Below are positions 1-11,377 of a DNA stretch of 64,000 nt, in pieces. Each line of letters starts with the position of its first letter. Positions within the stretch are counted from its first letter, which is position 1. A program made the translations under genes and the position numbers. The stretch is from Coffea arabica (lineage: Eukaryota > Streptophyta > Magnoliopsida > Gentianales > Rubiaceae): NCBI RefSeq assembly GCF_036785885.1, contig NC_092323.1, forward strand, positions 6,704,501-6,768,500. Direction: 5' to 3'. Below the pieces are notes generated by a model that was not told the origin of the DNA, made no database searches, and worked only from the letters and a program-made list of their open reading frames with translations.

Positions 1-79
1 TAAGTATTCTTAAGGAAAATAATCAAAGATAATCCTCAAGTAAAAAATTTCCAACACGTCCAGGCTACTTCAAACCTAA

Positions 80-91
80 GTTCTGATACCA
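80..91 (-). other. Retrotransposon primer-binding site (tRNA-iMet type)
   Basis: On the minus strand the 12 bases read TGGTATCAGAAC, close to the plant initiator-Met primer site TGGTATCAGAGC. It lies two bases past the LTR terminus GTCACA (94-99 on the plus strand as TGTGAC). This places the element body to the left of base 80, outside the window, and makes the minus-strand LTR a 5' LTR. Confidence 0.75.
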
Positions 92-93
92 CT

Positions 94-823
94 TGTGACA
101 GCCCCACCTTCCCCTAAGGCAAATCAAAGGGGTTAGCGGACTGCCTGCCCAACTCTCGCCAGAACTAACAAGACAGTTAAACACAGTCTAAAACGTTCCG
201 AAACATGAAAACGTGCTTAAACGAATCAGAAATCGAGAAACGGAGGAACGAAAATCGGAGCAGCACATGAACAGTATCGGCCACGTCAGAATCCAACCGA
301 AATCTGGCCGAATTTTCGGCTGGATTCCTGGCCGGATTCAGGCCAGAGAGCAACTAGCTGGATACCATTTTTCCTAGGGCAATCCGGCCAAGTTCTGGCC
401 GGATTCGCCCTTGACCTTTCCCGCCAAAATTTTTTTTCGCCATTTGAAGTCCGAATCTGTCCAAGATCCAACTAAACATCAACATCCATATAAACCGTGA
501 AATTAAACATTTACGAGTCAAAATAACACATAAACATTGCCAACCATGTTTGTACAAATAAGGTTTCAAGGTTACAACTCAAAAGAGATGTTGGATCACA
601 ATACACTTAGGGTTTCCATTCATTGAGAAGCTATACAAAATGTTAAGCTAGCTCGACTCAGCAATGAAAGAGCATAGTCTTCCAAAAGGTGTTCAAATCC
701 CTGTAAGGAAAACAAAAGTAAAAGAGTGAGCTTTCGCTCAATGAGGTACCATCACTCAAACAATGAAATTCATGTAAGCATAAAGCCAATCAAACCAAAT
801 TCTTTCAAAGTGGAGTTCACTAC
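94..823 (-). mobile_element. 3' part of minus-strand 5' LTR (Ty3/gypsy-like), interrupted
   Basis: This is the distal piece of an LTR that begins at 8025 and ends at 94 on the minus strand. Its terminal ~70 bases match the end of the plus-strand LTR at 6060-6134 in inverted orientation. Its minus-strand block GAGC..AAGCTCAC followed by TTGTTTTCCTTACAG (about 705-765) has a counterpart at 5657-5698 in the other LTR. It is cut at 819-823 by insertion of the solo LTR. Assignment to the Tekay/Del chromovirus group is inference from LTR style and primer type. Confidence 0.75.
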
Positions 824-1899
824 TGTGAGAACCTCGAAAATATGCCTACAGATATATATATAAATACATAATATAAAATATATGTATTGCACCTGTATTC
901 TTATACTGTTAATAAACTTCATATTTCTCTTTATGTGATTCTAATTAAGTACGTAAAAATAGTTTTATGCTACAAACAGTTTAATTGTAATCAATAAATC
1001 TTAGACAAAAACGACATAAGTACCCTAAGTAAACTTAGGACGTAAGGATTTCGATAATCAAAGCCTTGCAAGATTAGCGAAGAATTAGGCGTTCAAATCA
1101 CATTTGGGGATAATTTTTGGAGCTAAGTTAGAACTAAGGACTTAAGTGGATAACAGGAGGAGAAGTGAAAAGACTAAACTACCCCTCACAATGTCACAAA
1201 ATTACCCCACGGCCATAACCATTCCACGCACCGCCAAACACTCCCTCGGACACAATGATCTTGCATCTCTCCATCCGGCCAATGCTCTTCTTCACCATTC
1301 CTACACTCAATTACTTCCGACACTCAACCTTCCTCAAAACCGCAGCACCACTTCACAATTTCATTCCATATCCTCTGCACACTTCCTATCCCAGATAACA
1401 CTCTACTCTCACATTGTTATCATCGCCAGAGATAGAGAGGGAGAGACCGAGCTGCAACCATTCTGTCTCTGTCGTGAGCTAGAGGATAGAAAGGGGAGAG
1501 CTAGTGGAAGTCGTAGGAGCTGCTGATCATCATCATCTTCGTCAACTTCAGACCCACATCCACCAGCTGTAACCAAAATCTGCTGCGTGAGGAGAAGAGC
1601 CGAGAGAGAGGGATAGACTTCAGCATCCTGTCGAGTGAGTGAGCATCTTGTGAGGTAAATTTCTGGACTGTAAAATGGTTAACCAGAGGTAGTATAAGCA
1701 AGCTTTGGACTTGCATGTGAGGACTTTAAGCTCGGATGATATAATTAGCCATGTGATAATTTGATGTTAAGCTACCAGAAACTGGTTTGGAAGAGAAAGT
1801 GGTACTGCCGTGAGTTTGAGCTGGGATGTGGTAGCTTTAAATTGTTATTTGTGGGATGATCAATGATTGTATTTGTGTATTAATCACCTGAAGACAAGA

Positions 1900-3300
1900 T
1901 GATAAGTCATGCATGAATTTAACTAGCCTGAATTACACTGGAAAATAAGATATGAAACAGAATTCTTCATACAAGCTCATCCGAGTGTAGTTGCACAAAG
2001 TTCTGGAATTATGAATATATTTTGCTGCTGCCGAGCTGATTTCTGGTCTGATGTGTTAGCTAATTAACTCAGCAATTGTGCATGTGAGAATTAAGGGCAA
2101 AAAGAAAAGGCTTTAACTGAAGAAAATATTGGATGATGAACTAAGGAGCTTAGAAAATTCTGTTTTGATGAAAATGATTCTGCCGAGAGAATGGTTTGGA
2201 AATGCAACTGAAATTCTGTTTTCCTGTGACAACCTGAGCACTCAAGTGTAATTAGCCGAGTGAAACTTAATGATTAAGATGCTTAGGACCCTGTATGTTA
2301 ATTCTATGAAGTTGATTTATGAATTAAGGAACTTAGGAAATTCTGTTTTGATGGAGAAAATTTCTGCCGTGACTGGTTAAGAAATGATTTGCTTAATTTG
2401 CCTAATTTTGACGAGCTGTGGTTATAATCCTAACTATCCAAGTGAAGATAAAATGCTTAAGGGCCTGCATGTTGAGTTACACGATTGGACAATGAAACTA
2501 GGAACTTGGAAAATTCTGATTTTGTGAATTGGAATTCTTGTGAACTGAAAATTTCCAAGATCTTGAATTTGATATTTAACTCTCAATCTGTCTTATGGTG
2601 ATGATATGAGCTGTTATATACGATTAGCTAGTTAACAACATGTTAATTGAAGTTTGCATGAGGTCTTGTAGCTTGGCTAACCAAGAAAATAAAATGAAAG
2701 CAGAAAAATTGTTTCATGAATGGTCATCCGAGACTAGTTGACATAATTTCTGGATTTGTGTTAGATGAGTATAATTGTAGTTTGAATCTGGATTTGATTT
2801 GGAAACCTTTACTAGCTAGCTACGTGTTTGCATGTCCTAATGGAGTACCAAAAATTCTGTTTTAACCAAAGAAAATCCTGTTTTAGAACCATTGTTATTG
2901 CTGAAAATTTTGAGAAAAAGCCGTGAGGTTTAAACCTGGAAATTTTGGGGTTTGTAATCATGGTTTAAATTCAACTCTTGAACTGGAAATGTTCATTGTT
3001 TAGCTAAGTAATTGCATGAGGAAGTTGAGAGTTTAATAGCATGTTTTAACCGAGAAAATAAAATGAAAACAGAAAGTTTCTTCATGCATGATTCATCCGT
3101 AGCTTGCTGGACAGATTTCTGGAATTTTTGGGATGTTTAAACCTATTGTTCGAATTCGATTTTGAACCAGAAATGTTAATTAGTTAGCCAAAGGTTCACA
3201 TGATGAATTTGAGAATCTAAAACCATGTTTTAACCAAGGAAAAGTTGGATTTATAAAACTCTAAGTGCTGGAAAAGTATTGATAGCCGAGGGGATGAACC
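1900..3300 (+). repeat. Degenerate internal repeats of the solo LTR
   Basis: Variants of GAAAATTCTGTTTTGATG recur around 2153, 2337 and 2508. They are followed by stretches with CTGCCG and GGTTTGGAAATG-like words, at roughly 180-base spacing. The copies are too diverged for exact boundaries. Internal duplication could explain why this LTR is about twice the length of the minus-strand one. Confidence 0.45.
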
Positions 3301-4121
3301 AGAATTTTCAGTTTGTCTTTGGAAATTTTAATTGGGTTCTGGAAATTTATTTTATTCTTCCCTTGGAATATAATGGATTAGTAATACATAAGAGATGTAA
3401 ATTTTAAGTTGTTTGGCAATGAAATATTGGATATATTGAAGGATTGAACCAAAAATGTTGATATCTAAAGGCTAGAATTTCTTTCGTGGTATCCGAAGGT
3501 TGAGTTGGAGTTTTAGCTCGGTTGTGAAATTATTCTTTGAAGCATAATGATTGGAAATGCCTGGAATATGCTGTTTTAAAGTTTTATAAGACATGCAGAT
3601 GCGAAACACTCGAATTGTGGGTGAATTGCCAATTGATGATTGTCATACTTAGCTGATGACAGATTAGCATATATATGATTTCTTGGTTGAACCATTTACT
3701 GGAATCAAGCGTTATTTGCCTTGGTATATGCTGGTATGAATGTCATACTTAAATGTACGGATGGTTTGAATAAAAGCCTTATGGTCTTAAAAGAGAAAAA
3801 GGAGTTTTTCACAAGTGAAAAATGAATTTCCAGATTTTCGGATTTCACTGACCAGTCTCAGTAAAATGATTATATCTTGGTGTAGGAAAATCCGATTAAG
3901 GTGCCGTCAGTGGCATTTGAAACTAGAAACATAGGCCTTTGTTCTGTAGAAATTTCGTATTTTTCCTCCATGTGTACTGCTGTCTGTGAATCCTCAAAGT
4001 GGACTGTTTTGTATGAATGTCCTGTTTCTTCGTGAAACTGAACTTGGATTTGGATTGAGATTTTAGCTTACTTGTGGTTTAAATTCTTGATTGAATTGTG
4101 GTTGGAAGTAATTGGTGTTGT

Positions 4122-4353
4122 CAAGGGCTAATGATTGATGAAGCCCTTGACCATTTGAATGATTTTATAAGTACTACAGGGTGATGAAAGTTAATTGCTG
4201 GAATGTCTAGGAGGCTTTACTGTTATTTTTATTTGCTTATGATGGGTTTGCTGAAACCAAGTGCTAATGATTGATGAAGTCTTGGTTGATCATTTTATTT
4301 TATTCAGAAATGCACTTGTTGAAATCTAGGGCTAATGATTGACGAAGCCCTAG
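4122..4353 (+). repeat. Three copies of a short hairpin motif in the LTR
   Basis: AAGGGCTAATGATTGATGAAGCCCTT-like palindromes occur at 4122-4150, 4257-4288 and 4326-4353. The arms differ between copies (CAAGGGCT/AGCCCTTG, CCAAGTGCT/AGTCTTGG, CTAGGGCT/AGCCCTAG), while the loop TAATGATTGA(T/C)GA is constant. Arm changes are partly compensated, so the stem is retained in each copy. Confidence 0.6.
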
Positions 4354-6139
4354 TAATTTGCTATGTGATTTCTGCCACATTTTTATCCATATTATGATTT
4401 CGAAACGGAATCGGAGCTGTGGAAGTTGTATCGACCTTGCGGACTCGAGTAGCTGCGATCAAAATTAATCAAAAATATTTTCCAGCTAGTACTATATTAT
4501 AAAACTCCATGTCTAGTGTTTTGCCTAAAACTTTCCAACTCGATAATTTTCTTTAGCTCAATCTAGCCTTGATAGCTATAGTAAATGAGTTCTATAGCTT
4601 TTGAAAACTCTAAGTCTTATTTTAATTCCTTTTCTTTCCTTAAGCTTTGCACTTGGATAGTTAACTATAGGAAAAGTTCCAAAATACGAGTTTTACTAAT
4701 CTTAGTGAAAAGCTTGGGAAACTTGCTCGGCAAGAAACCCTATTTTAGGAAAAATAGTTTTTAAGGATAATTTTTGCAAAAGCCGTAACTTTAGGAAAAT
4801 GTTCAAAGTAACTTTCTAACATTGTTGTTGAGAGATTTGTCGACTTATTTCAAGAAAATGATACTAGATACCTTTATAAGGAAGAGTAACTTACAGAAAA
4901 CTATAAGAAACATTTCTTCTAAGTTTGTCATGTTTTAACCTAAGGGACTCTTGATTCTTCTAAGGAAAAGTAGACTAGTAGTATATTAAATATACCTCGA
5001 TGTCTATAAGCTTAAAAGCTGAGTAGAAACTTATAGTTTCAAAATTTGGTTTTTAGGATATTGCGAGGACGCGGAATTCGATTCCCAACTTGATATCTGA
5101 ACTCCACTCTTGGTGAGTGTCCCTGCCTGTTCTTTTCCTACCTGAATTAAGTGCTTTCTTGACTCGATATGTGATAAATTGCAAAAATGAGTTTTTGATC
5201 CATCGAAGTGAGCAGTGTGTACTTTATCGCACTAGCCGTTCGAGTGGTGACTTGCGTGAATCATTTTTCTCATAAATCCTTGAATCTAAAAGTAGTTACG
5301 TCGTTGGGTGAATCCCTCGGCACTTGAATCGAACTACAAAAACGTCGTTGGGTGAATCCCTCGACCAATTATCTACGGGTATATCTCGAGTATACTGCGT
5401 CTTTAGTCGACGTTCGGGCCCGGGACCGGGGTATGAATGGTGACGGGTTAGGATTAAAATGAGTGGATCTACATGGACTATAAGTAGTGAGAGTTGACGG
5501 AGGGTCAACTACGATGAATGGTGATCAAGCGAGGAAAATGGCTCCTGAGAGCCCCTGTATCCTACCTTGTGCTGTTATACGCTTTCCTAACTGTTAAATT
5601 TGGTTAAATTATTACTCGCTGTTTGATTTAAGTGACTGCATGTTTTGGGGCACCACTGAGCTTTAGCTCACCCCATGTTTATTTGTTTTCCTTACAGGAT
5701 GGGAAGTTTGAAAGTATTTGAGCAGCTTATATTTCCAATGAATGTACTTGAACAACTTGAATTTAATTTTCGATTTGTAATGACTTCTAAGCTAAGCATT
5801 GTATCTTTCATTTTGGATTATCACTTGAAGCTGGAAAGTGTAATCTCTAATTCTAATATTCGGTATGTATGTTTGTATTGGTATAGTTTGTCTTTAATCC
5901 TTGCGAGCGACGCGTGAAGTGTTTAAGAGCCGTCGATTGGCTAAGTTATATGCTGTTATCTTTGAAGTTAATGTGGTGATAGAAATCGATTTATTTCGGG
6001 AGAATTATTTTGTAATAGATTAGGATACTCTTCGAAACGATTTGGATTAGAATGCTTGCGTGAGTCCTGGCGAGAGCTGGGCAGACGGCCCGCCAACCCT
6101 TTGGTTCGACTCAGGGGGAAGTGGGGTCGTCACAACTAC

Positions 6140-8025
6140 TATCAAACCAAACCAAGAAAAGGATATGGACGGCTCTCAAGAGCCCTTTTTCTCGCTTGCC
6201 ATACTTGATCTCACCTCGTTGACTCTCCGTCAACGTTTAAGGAGTAACCAATACCGTAGACCCCACTTTCTCCAATTCTTTCCACCTCACATACCCTAAC
6301 CGGGCCAGAACTCCAATCAGTTCAGAAATGATAATATTCGAGTATACCGGAATCAAGAGTCTCATACTCAAGGATTCCACACAACAGTCCCCATGGCTCG
6401 TCAATTTTCACGACCAAACTCTTGCCGGTTTGATTCAATTGATCACCAATGGGGTTGAGTTCAGTGATAACAGTAGAGGTCGTTCGATACACATCCAAAC
6501 GACACCAGTTCACGTATATTCAAGTGGCATTCCATATATACAGTAAACAGTCACATAAGATATAAGGTGCGAGAGTGATAAAGTACACACTCGTCTCAAT
6601 CAATTTCGACAGTAAACACAAGCATTCAAGTCATAGATTTCAAGTATATCAAAGCCATGAAGTAACAATCATGTGAGTAGTACACTCACCAATCAAACAA
6701 AAGGGAGTTTCACAAATTTCCACCCGATGAGCGTCTTGAATCCACGTCACGCCCTAAAACATTTAAGCAAGTACAATGAGACTCGATTACGAGTCATAAA
6801 TCCGAACCACACATCATTAATGTACAACCGTAACAACTTGCAAGTAATATAAAATACACTTGGTGCTAAAGGTTTAGACAACCCCAGGGTCACCATTTAA
6901 CCCCTAAAGCACCCCAACTCCAAGAAAATATATGACCCTACAATTTGGATAGCATTTTCCCTTACAATTCAATTTCCAACCTACCATCATTCACTTAAGT
7001 TTCCCAAACACAACCACCACTACCATTACAAGTCCTAGGCTTTCCAATACCACTTATTAGGGTCACAATACCCTTGAACAAAGCCAATTCAATGGTTCTA
7101 TAGCAACCCAATAACAGCCCCAATCACACACCCTAAATCTGAAATATTCCGTACAAAGCGAAAATTTTTCGCAAACAACCACAATTTACACATCAAAGTT
7201 TCATTCTAGACCATTCCAAGCCATCATCCATGGCCAACCAATATAAAACAATTAAAAACAGAAAAATCATGAATAATTATGAAAATTCACCAATTTCCAC
7301 CAAAAGTCACAAAATCTTTCACAAAACTAACTTTATGACTAACACAAGTCATTAATTCCACATTATCAAAACCAAAGAAGGAATTCCTTAACTACTCACC
7401 TTGCAACCTCAAAAAAAGAGCCAACTTAGCACCACTTTCTTTCAAACCACTTCACCAACAACCTCACTACTACTAAACTAAGGATTTTTATGGAGAAATT
7501 TCAAGTTTAATCGGTTGGATTGCAAGATTGAGCAAGATTGAGAGCAAAAGAGTTGAAGGTTTCTTTTCTTTTCTTTCTAGAGAGAGCCGGCCAAAGAAGC
7601 TTGAAATGAAGATGATTTTGGTCAATTTTGATTAATTGGTAAAGTTAAGGAATAGTAGTCAAAGTCCAAAATTAAATCACAAAATGACACTTGTCACCCT
7701 CTTTAATGCAAAGCTATCCTTTTGTCTCTTCAACACCAATCCATTGGGTAGCCTCTAATCATCTCTTAACACCTAGTAAATTAAACCCTGTATACAAACT
7801 TAATCCAATCGACCGAATTTTACCGCACTTACCGCACTTGCGGGTCCCACATCCGGTATACACTCTTAATTTCTCGAAACTAACTGATACTAGAAAAATA
7901 ATTTAAAAACTACATTTACTCATAAAAATGATCTAGACGATTTTCCTCATAAAAAAAATATAGAATTAGCGGGCAATTAAATAAAATAAAATCTAGAAAA
8001 TAAACAAAATTTACGGGTTCTCACA
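6140..8025 (-). mobile_element. 5' part of minus-strand LTR
   Basis: The LTR start reads TGTGAGAACCCGTAAATTTT on the minus strand from 8025 downward. A block related to GAGTGTGTACTTTATC at 6566-6590 (minus) matches one at about 5214-5229 of the plus LTR, and GGGCTCTTGAGAGCC (about 6170-6186, minus) corresponds to CTCCTGAGAGCCCC at 5542 in the same order. Together with 94-823 the uninterrupted LTR would be about 2.6 kb. The flank begins at 8026 (ATACT); the matching target duplication should lie left of the window. Confidence 0.75.
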
Positions 8026-8371
8026 ATACTCATAGTCGTTCACCCCACTACCGGGAAGTTTCCGGCGTTCGATGACTTTCACGGGATGATATTTGTTGTC
8101 CCTCCAATGGCACAAGACTTCCCAGCAGGTGATTGAAAAATTTGTACTTGACGTGAATATCTCAGTAATATTTAAGTGGGTAAATTAGCAATTAAGCAGT
8201 TATACATGTTGGCGAACCTTCGTACCTGGTCTACTTGAAAATAAAAACGGCCCAGCTTGTCATTACTAGTTACAATCATGATCATTCATGCTTATTACCT
8301 GTGCTTCTATTTGTGCATTTGGTTCTAGCTTTTTGACGTGACAGTTTTCCTTGCTGCTAGATGTCATCTAG

Positions 8372-8678
8372 GGGAATGGAGCTGTTGTGTATAAGGTACC
8401 AGAGCTTGAAAATGATCGACTGCTGAAAATAAGCTTAAGAAGCATTGAGAATGAGGATACAACACAAATCTCACAGGTTCTCATCTTTACAACTCATAGC
8501 ACCTCTCCTGTTCAGTTATGAACATGTGTAGCTAGAGTTAAGAGTTAATACATCATAGAATCACATGCAGGAAATCGGTGGTGGAGGCCATCGGAATGCG
8601 AGTTCATTTATGTTAGCCTCTATTGAGTTTAAGAAGTGGAAGGTTCATGGTGATGCCTTGACCAATGCGGCAATTTAG
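8372..8678 (+). CDS. DHHA1-domain protein, last two exons (partial gene)
   Basis: Two joined exons read in one frame. The first, 8372-8476, follows an acceptor ATCTAG and ends CAG|GTTCTC; it encodes GNGAVVYKVPELENDRLLK and onward. The second, 8571-8678, follows ATGCAG and ends with TAG. It begins EIGGGGHRNASSF; the GGGGHRNA motif is the substrate-binding signature of the DHHA1 domain found at the C-terminus of DHH-type phosphoesterases and related proteins. A possible earlier exon lies about 8040-8128 (frame with GKFPAFDDFHGMIFVVPP, donor CAG|GTGATT), less certain. The LTR retrotransposon ends only 350 bases upstream in opposite orientation, so the 5' exons are either left of the window, with the element in an intron, or lost. 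The catalytic DHH part is not visible. Confidence 0.6.
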
Positions 8679-8989
8679 AATATTTTGTGCATGTCATGTA
8701 GATGGTGTAAGGTGCTCTAATCATTGTTGATTCTATTATCAATCCATGTGAATCCAATCCAACAGTAATCTATATAGGTAGTATGTTAAAGTCTCCTCTG
8801 TTCTATTTTTTCCTGTTTAAAGAGAAGTAAGAGCTTTTTCTTCTGTTACCTCCTAGAAGAATCATTTGCAGAGTTGATCTGCTCAGTGTCTCGCTGGTAA
8901 AATCTGTCAAGAACAGAAGTAGCCTGAAAGTTGGGGCTTAGGCTTGAAAGTTGTTCCGTGTTGAAATTCACGGATCCAAGCAGAACCCT
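8679..8989. other. 3' flank of DHHA1 gene
   Basis: Nothing coding can be supported here beyond likely 3' untranslated sequence of the DHHA1 gene on the plus strand. The minus-strand open frame around 8846-9088 runs into the ~315-base repeat and has no recognisable domain. Confidence 0.4.
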
Positions 8990-10960
8990 AATAAATTCAC
9001 GGATCCAATCTAATGCTGGTTGGCCAGAAACACTTGTATAAACTGAAATCATCCGGGAGATTTTCCATCCCACAATAACACAAACCATCTAAGAGTTCAT
9101 CCGAACTTTCCAATGACAAAGCACAACTCTCTAGTTCAATAGGTGGAATTATAAGTAGTCGTCTAATTTAGCCAAAAGCGTGTAAGATAAGCAAATGTCT
9201 AGCGCTCTCAGCATTTTCATAAGATTTACCACACACTAAAACAGAACCATTTTAATAAGCTTTAGCCCATTTTAAAATAGAATCTGCAGCAATTTAGGCA
9301 AGCAACATGTAACAATCACTTAGAAGACGCAGAACGGCCAGTGTATTCTGTGGAACCAACAAAGGAAATTAGGATCTTGTGGTTTTATATATTTTTGCCC
9401 CTTCAATAGGATAAGCTGATGATAAGGTAGAAGATTCAAGTTAGGACACTCAAAAATGAAAAAATAATCAAACCAGTGAGTAAACATATTGAATTTGAGT
9501 TAGAGCTTTCAAGGGAACATATACTCTAAATTTCAAAAAAGTGACCACGCTGTATAAATTTTTTCTCCAAAAAAAATATCCTGCATTCTAGAAACCAAAT
9601 TATGTACTCAATCGAACTGCTCATTACTACTCGCATACCACATGCCTTGCCTCAATCTTTTTCCTGTTTTACGTTTAGTTTCCATGCGAGATGTGTACGA
9701 GCGTGCTAATTTCGACATTCTGTTGTGTACTGACAATTTCTTCTTAACATTTTTGACATACAGCCGCAGCAAAATGTGCCTCCCCACTAATCTGGAACAA
9801 ACTTTTGCATGTGTAAGATCTTAACTAATAATTCACACTCACACAAACGTCTCAAGATTTTAAACCCCTAAAATCTGTAGAAGAAGAAATAGTTGTGGGT
9901 ACCCTCTTCCAGACTAACATTTTCAAAAGCAAAATGACTTCACACGAAAAGTGCACATAAAGAAATGTGAAAATATTCCTAGCCTACTTCTTTGAGGCTT
10001 CGGAATGCAGAATGGCTAGAAACGTCAACATATACTGTGTCCCTTAGAATAACCCAAACAATTCAAGAGTTCATCTAAACTTCGAGGGCGAAGCACAACA
10101 TCTTGTTCAAAAAGTTTGATTACGACAAGTCATCTAATGTAGCCAAAAGTTTGTTGGAAAGGCAGAGTCCAGCATTCTGATTTCTGATGAGATTTTACCC
10201 CGCCCCAAAATAGAATGATTTTCATAAGCTCTACCCTGCTGTAAAATGAAATCTGCAGTAATTTTGCTAGGAGCTTCACACAATCATTGCCACATAGAGG
10301 AAAATGCAACTAATTCTTCTTTGGAAAATGCTTAGTTGCCAGAAATATACTTGAAAAATTGAAATTATCTAGGAGATTTATATCCCAAAATAGCCCAGGT
10401 CATCTGAATTTTTAAGAAGTAAAGCACAGTCTTGTTGTTCAAAAGGCTTGATTAGAATAAGTCATCCTAGTGCAGCCAAAAGTTTGTAACAGATTAACAA
10501 AATCCAATGTCTAACATTCTCAGCATTTTCATAAGATTTATTGCACTTCATTTCATAAGCTCTACCCACTTCAATATAAAATGCATACTAAGTTAGGCAA
10601 GGGACGCTAAACGATCACTGCGGCATTAATGAATTTGAAACCAATTCTTCCTCGGAAAATGTAGATTGGTCAGAAACACTAGTATAAATCGAAATCATCC
10701 GGGAGATTTTCCATCCCAGAATAACACAAACCATCTAAGAGTTCATCCGAACTTTCCAGTGACAAAGCACAACTCTCTAGTTCAAAAGGTTGAATTATAA
10801 TTAGTCGTCTAATTAGCCAAAAGCGTGTAAGATAAACATATGTCTAGCGCTCTTAGCATTTTCATAAGATTTACACACTAAAATAGAATCTGCAGCAATT
10901 TAGGCGAGCAACACGTAACAATCACTTGGAAGACGCAGAACGGCCAGTAACATACTCAGA
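8990..10960 (+). repeat. Diverged ~315-bp repeats preceding the tandem array
   Basis: Four copies of one sequence lie at about 9010-9345, 10000-10320, 10321-10650 and 10660-10960. Shared words include CATCCGGGAGATTTTCCATC, AGAGTTCATC(C/T)(G/A)AACTT, TAGCCAAAAG, AGCATTTTCATAAGATTT and ATCTGCAG(C/T)AATTT. The first and fourth are the most alike. The last copy lies inside the first unit of the 2.63-kb array. The stretch 9346-9999 between copies shows nothing recognisable. On the minus strand short coding-like remnants (ESSDELLDGL and similar) recur but are broken by stops. Confidence 0.7.
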
Positions 10961-11377
10961 ACAAATTGAAAGCATGTAGTATTAGATTTTATATCACCAG
11001 AAGCTCCAAAAAATACCCAAACCCTTGAATTAGAAATTAGAGAGTTTCTCTCTCAATTCACTACGGTTATCCATCTGTACGCTCCCAAAAGCATCAGTAT
11101 TTCGCCTTGCTATGATATATTTCATAAAAGAATGCATCAAGAGCCCAGATTCAACAAGCCCACTGCTTTGCCACAGTTGTCGAATCCTTCCGCAGTACAA
11201 TGCCACTACTAACATGCATATGTCCGCTTTAGATATCGAATTAAGGACTCTACCTCTTATTACAGTTGCTTTGAGGAAGGAATTAAGCAAAATAGGTAAA
11301 GTTCAGGAGCAATTTCAAGTGCCGGAATCTTCCGGTTTATTCTATCCAGATTCCAGGGTCGACTCTTCTATCCAAAT

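Larger units (their letters stand above)
824..6134 (+). mobile_element. Plus-strand solo LTR, 5.3 kb, TSD ACTAC
   Basis: It starts TGTGAGAACC and ends GTCACA, giving TG...CA termini. It is flanked by the 5-bp duplication ACTAC at 819-823 and 6135-6139. No primer-binding site, polypurine tract or gag-pol reading frame lies between or beyond the termini, and no second copy of its ends occurs inside, so a solo LTR left by recombination is the simplest reading. It contains degenerate internal repeats (about 1900-3300), three short hairpins (4122-4353), and near its 3' end a block CTGAGCTTTAGCTCACCCC plus TTTTCCTTACAGG, common to LTRs of this style. No protein-coding content is seen. Confidence 0.8.

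Noticed and set aside
1146..1526. Plus-strand 126-codon frame in the solo LTR
   Set aside because: Low-information composition, no domain, and it lies in the LTR leader-like region with no retroelement protein similarity.
94..6134. A 6-kb DNA transposon with ~70-bp inverted ends TGTGAC...GTCACA
   Set aside because: The inverted ends are better explained by the 3' ends of two LTRs in opposite orientation: a primer-binding site follows one, an LTR start with a 5-bp duplication pairs with the other, and the outer LTR resumes in order at 6140.
11030..11290. Minus-strand 86-codon frame repeated in all seven units
   Set aside because: It lies downstream of the stop of the five-exon gene, overlaps a plus-strand frame of similar length, has no splice structure or domain, and is best seen as 3' untranslated sequence.
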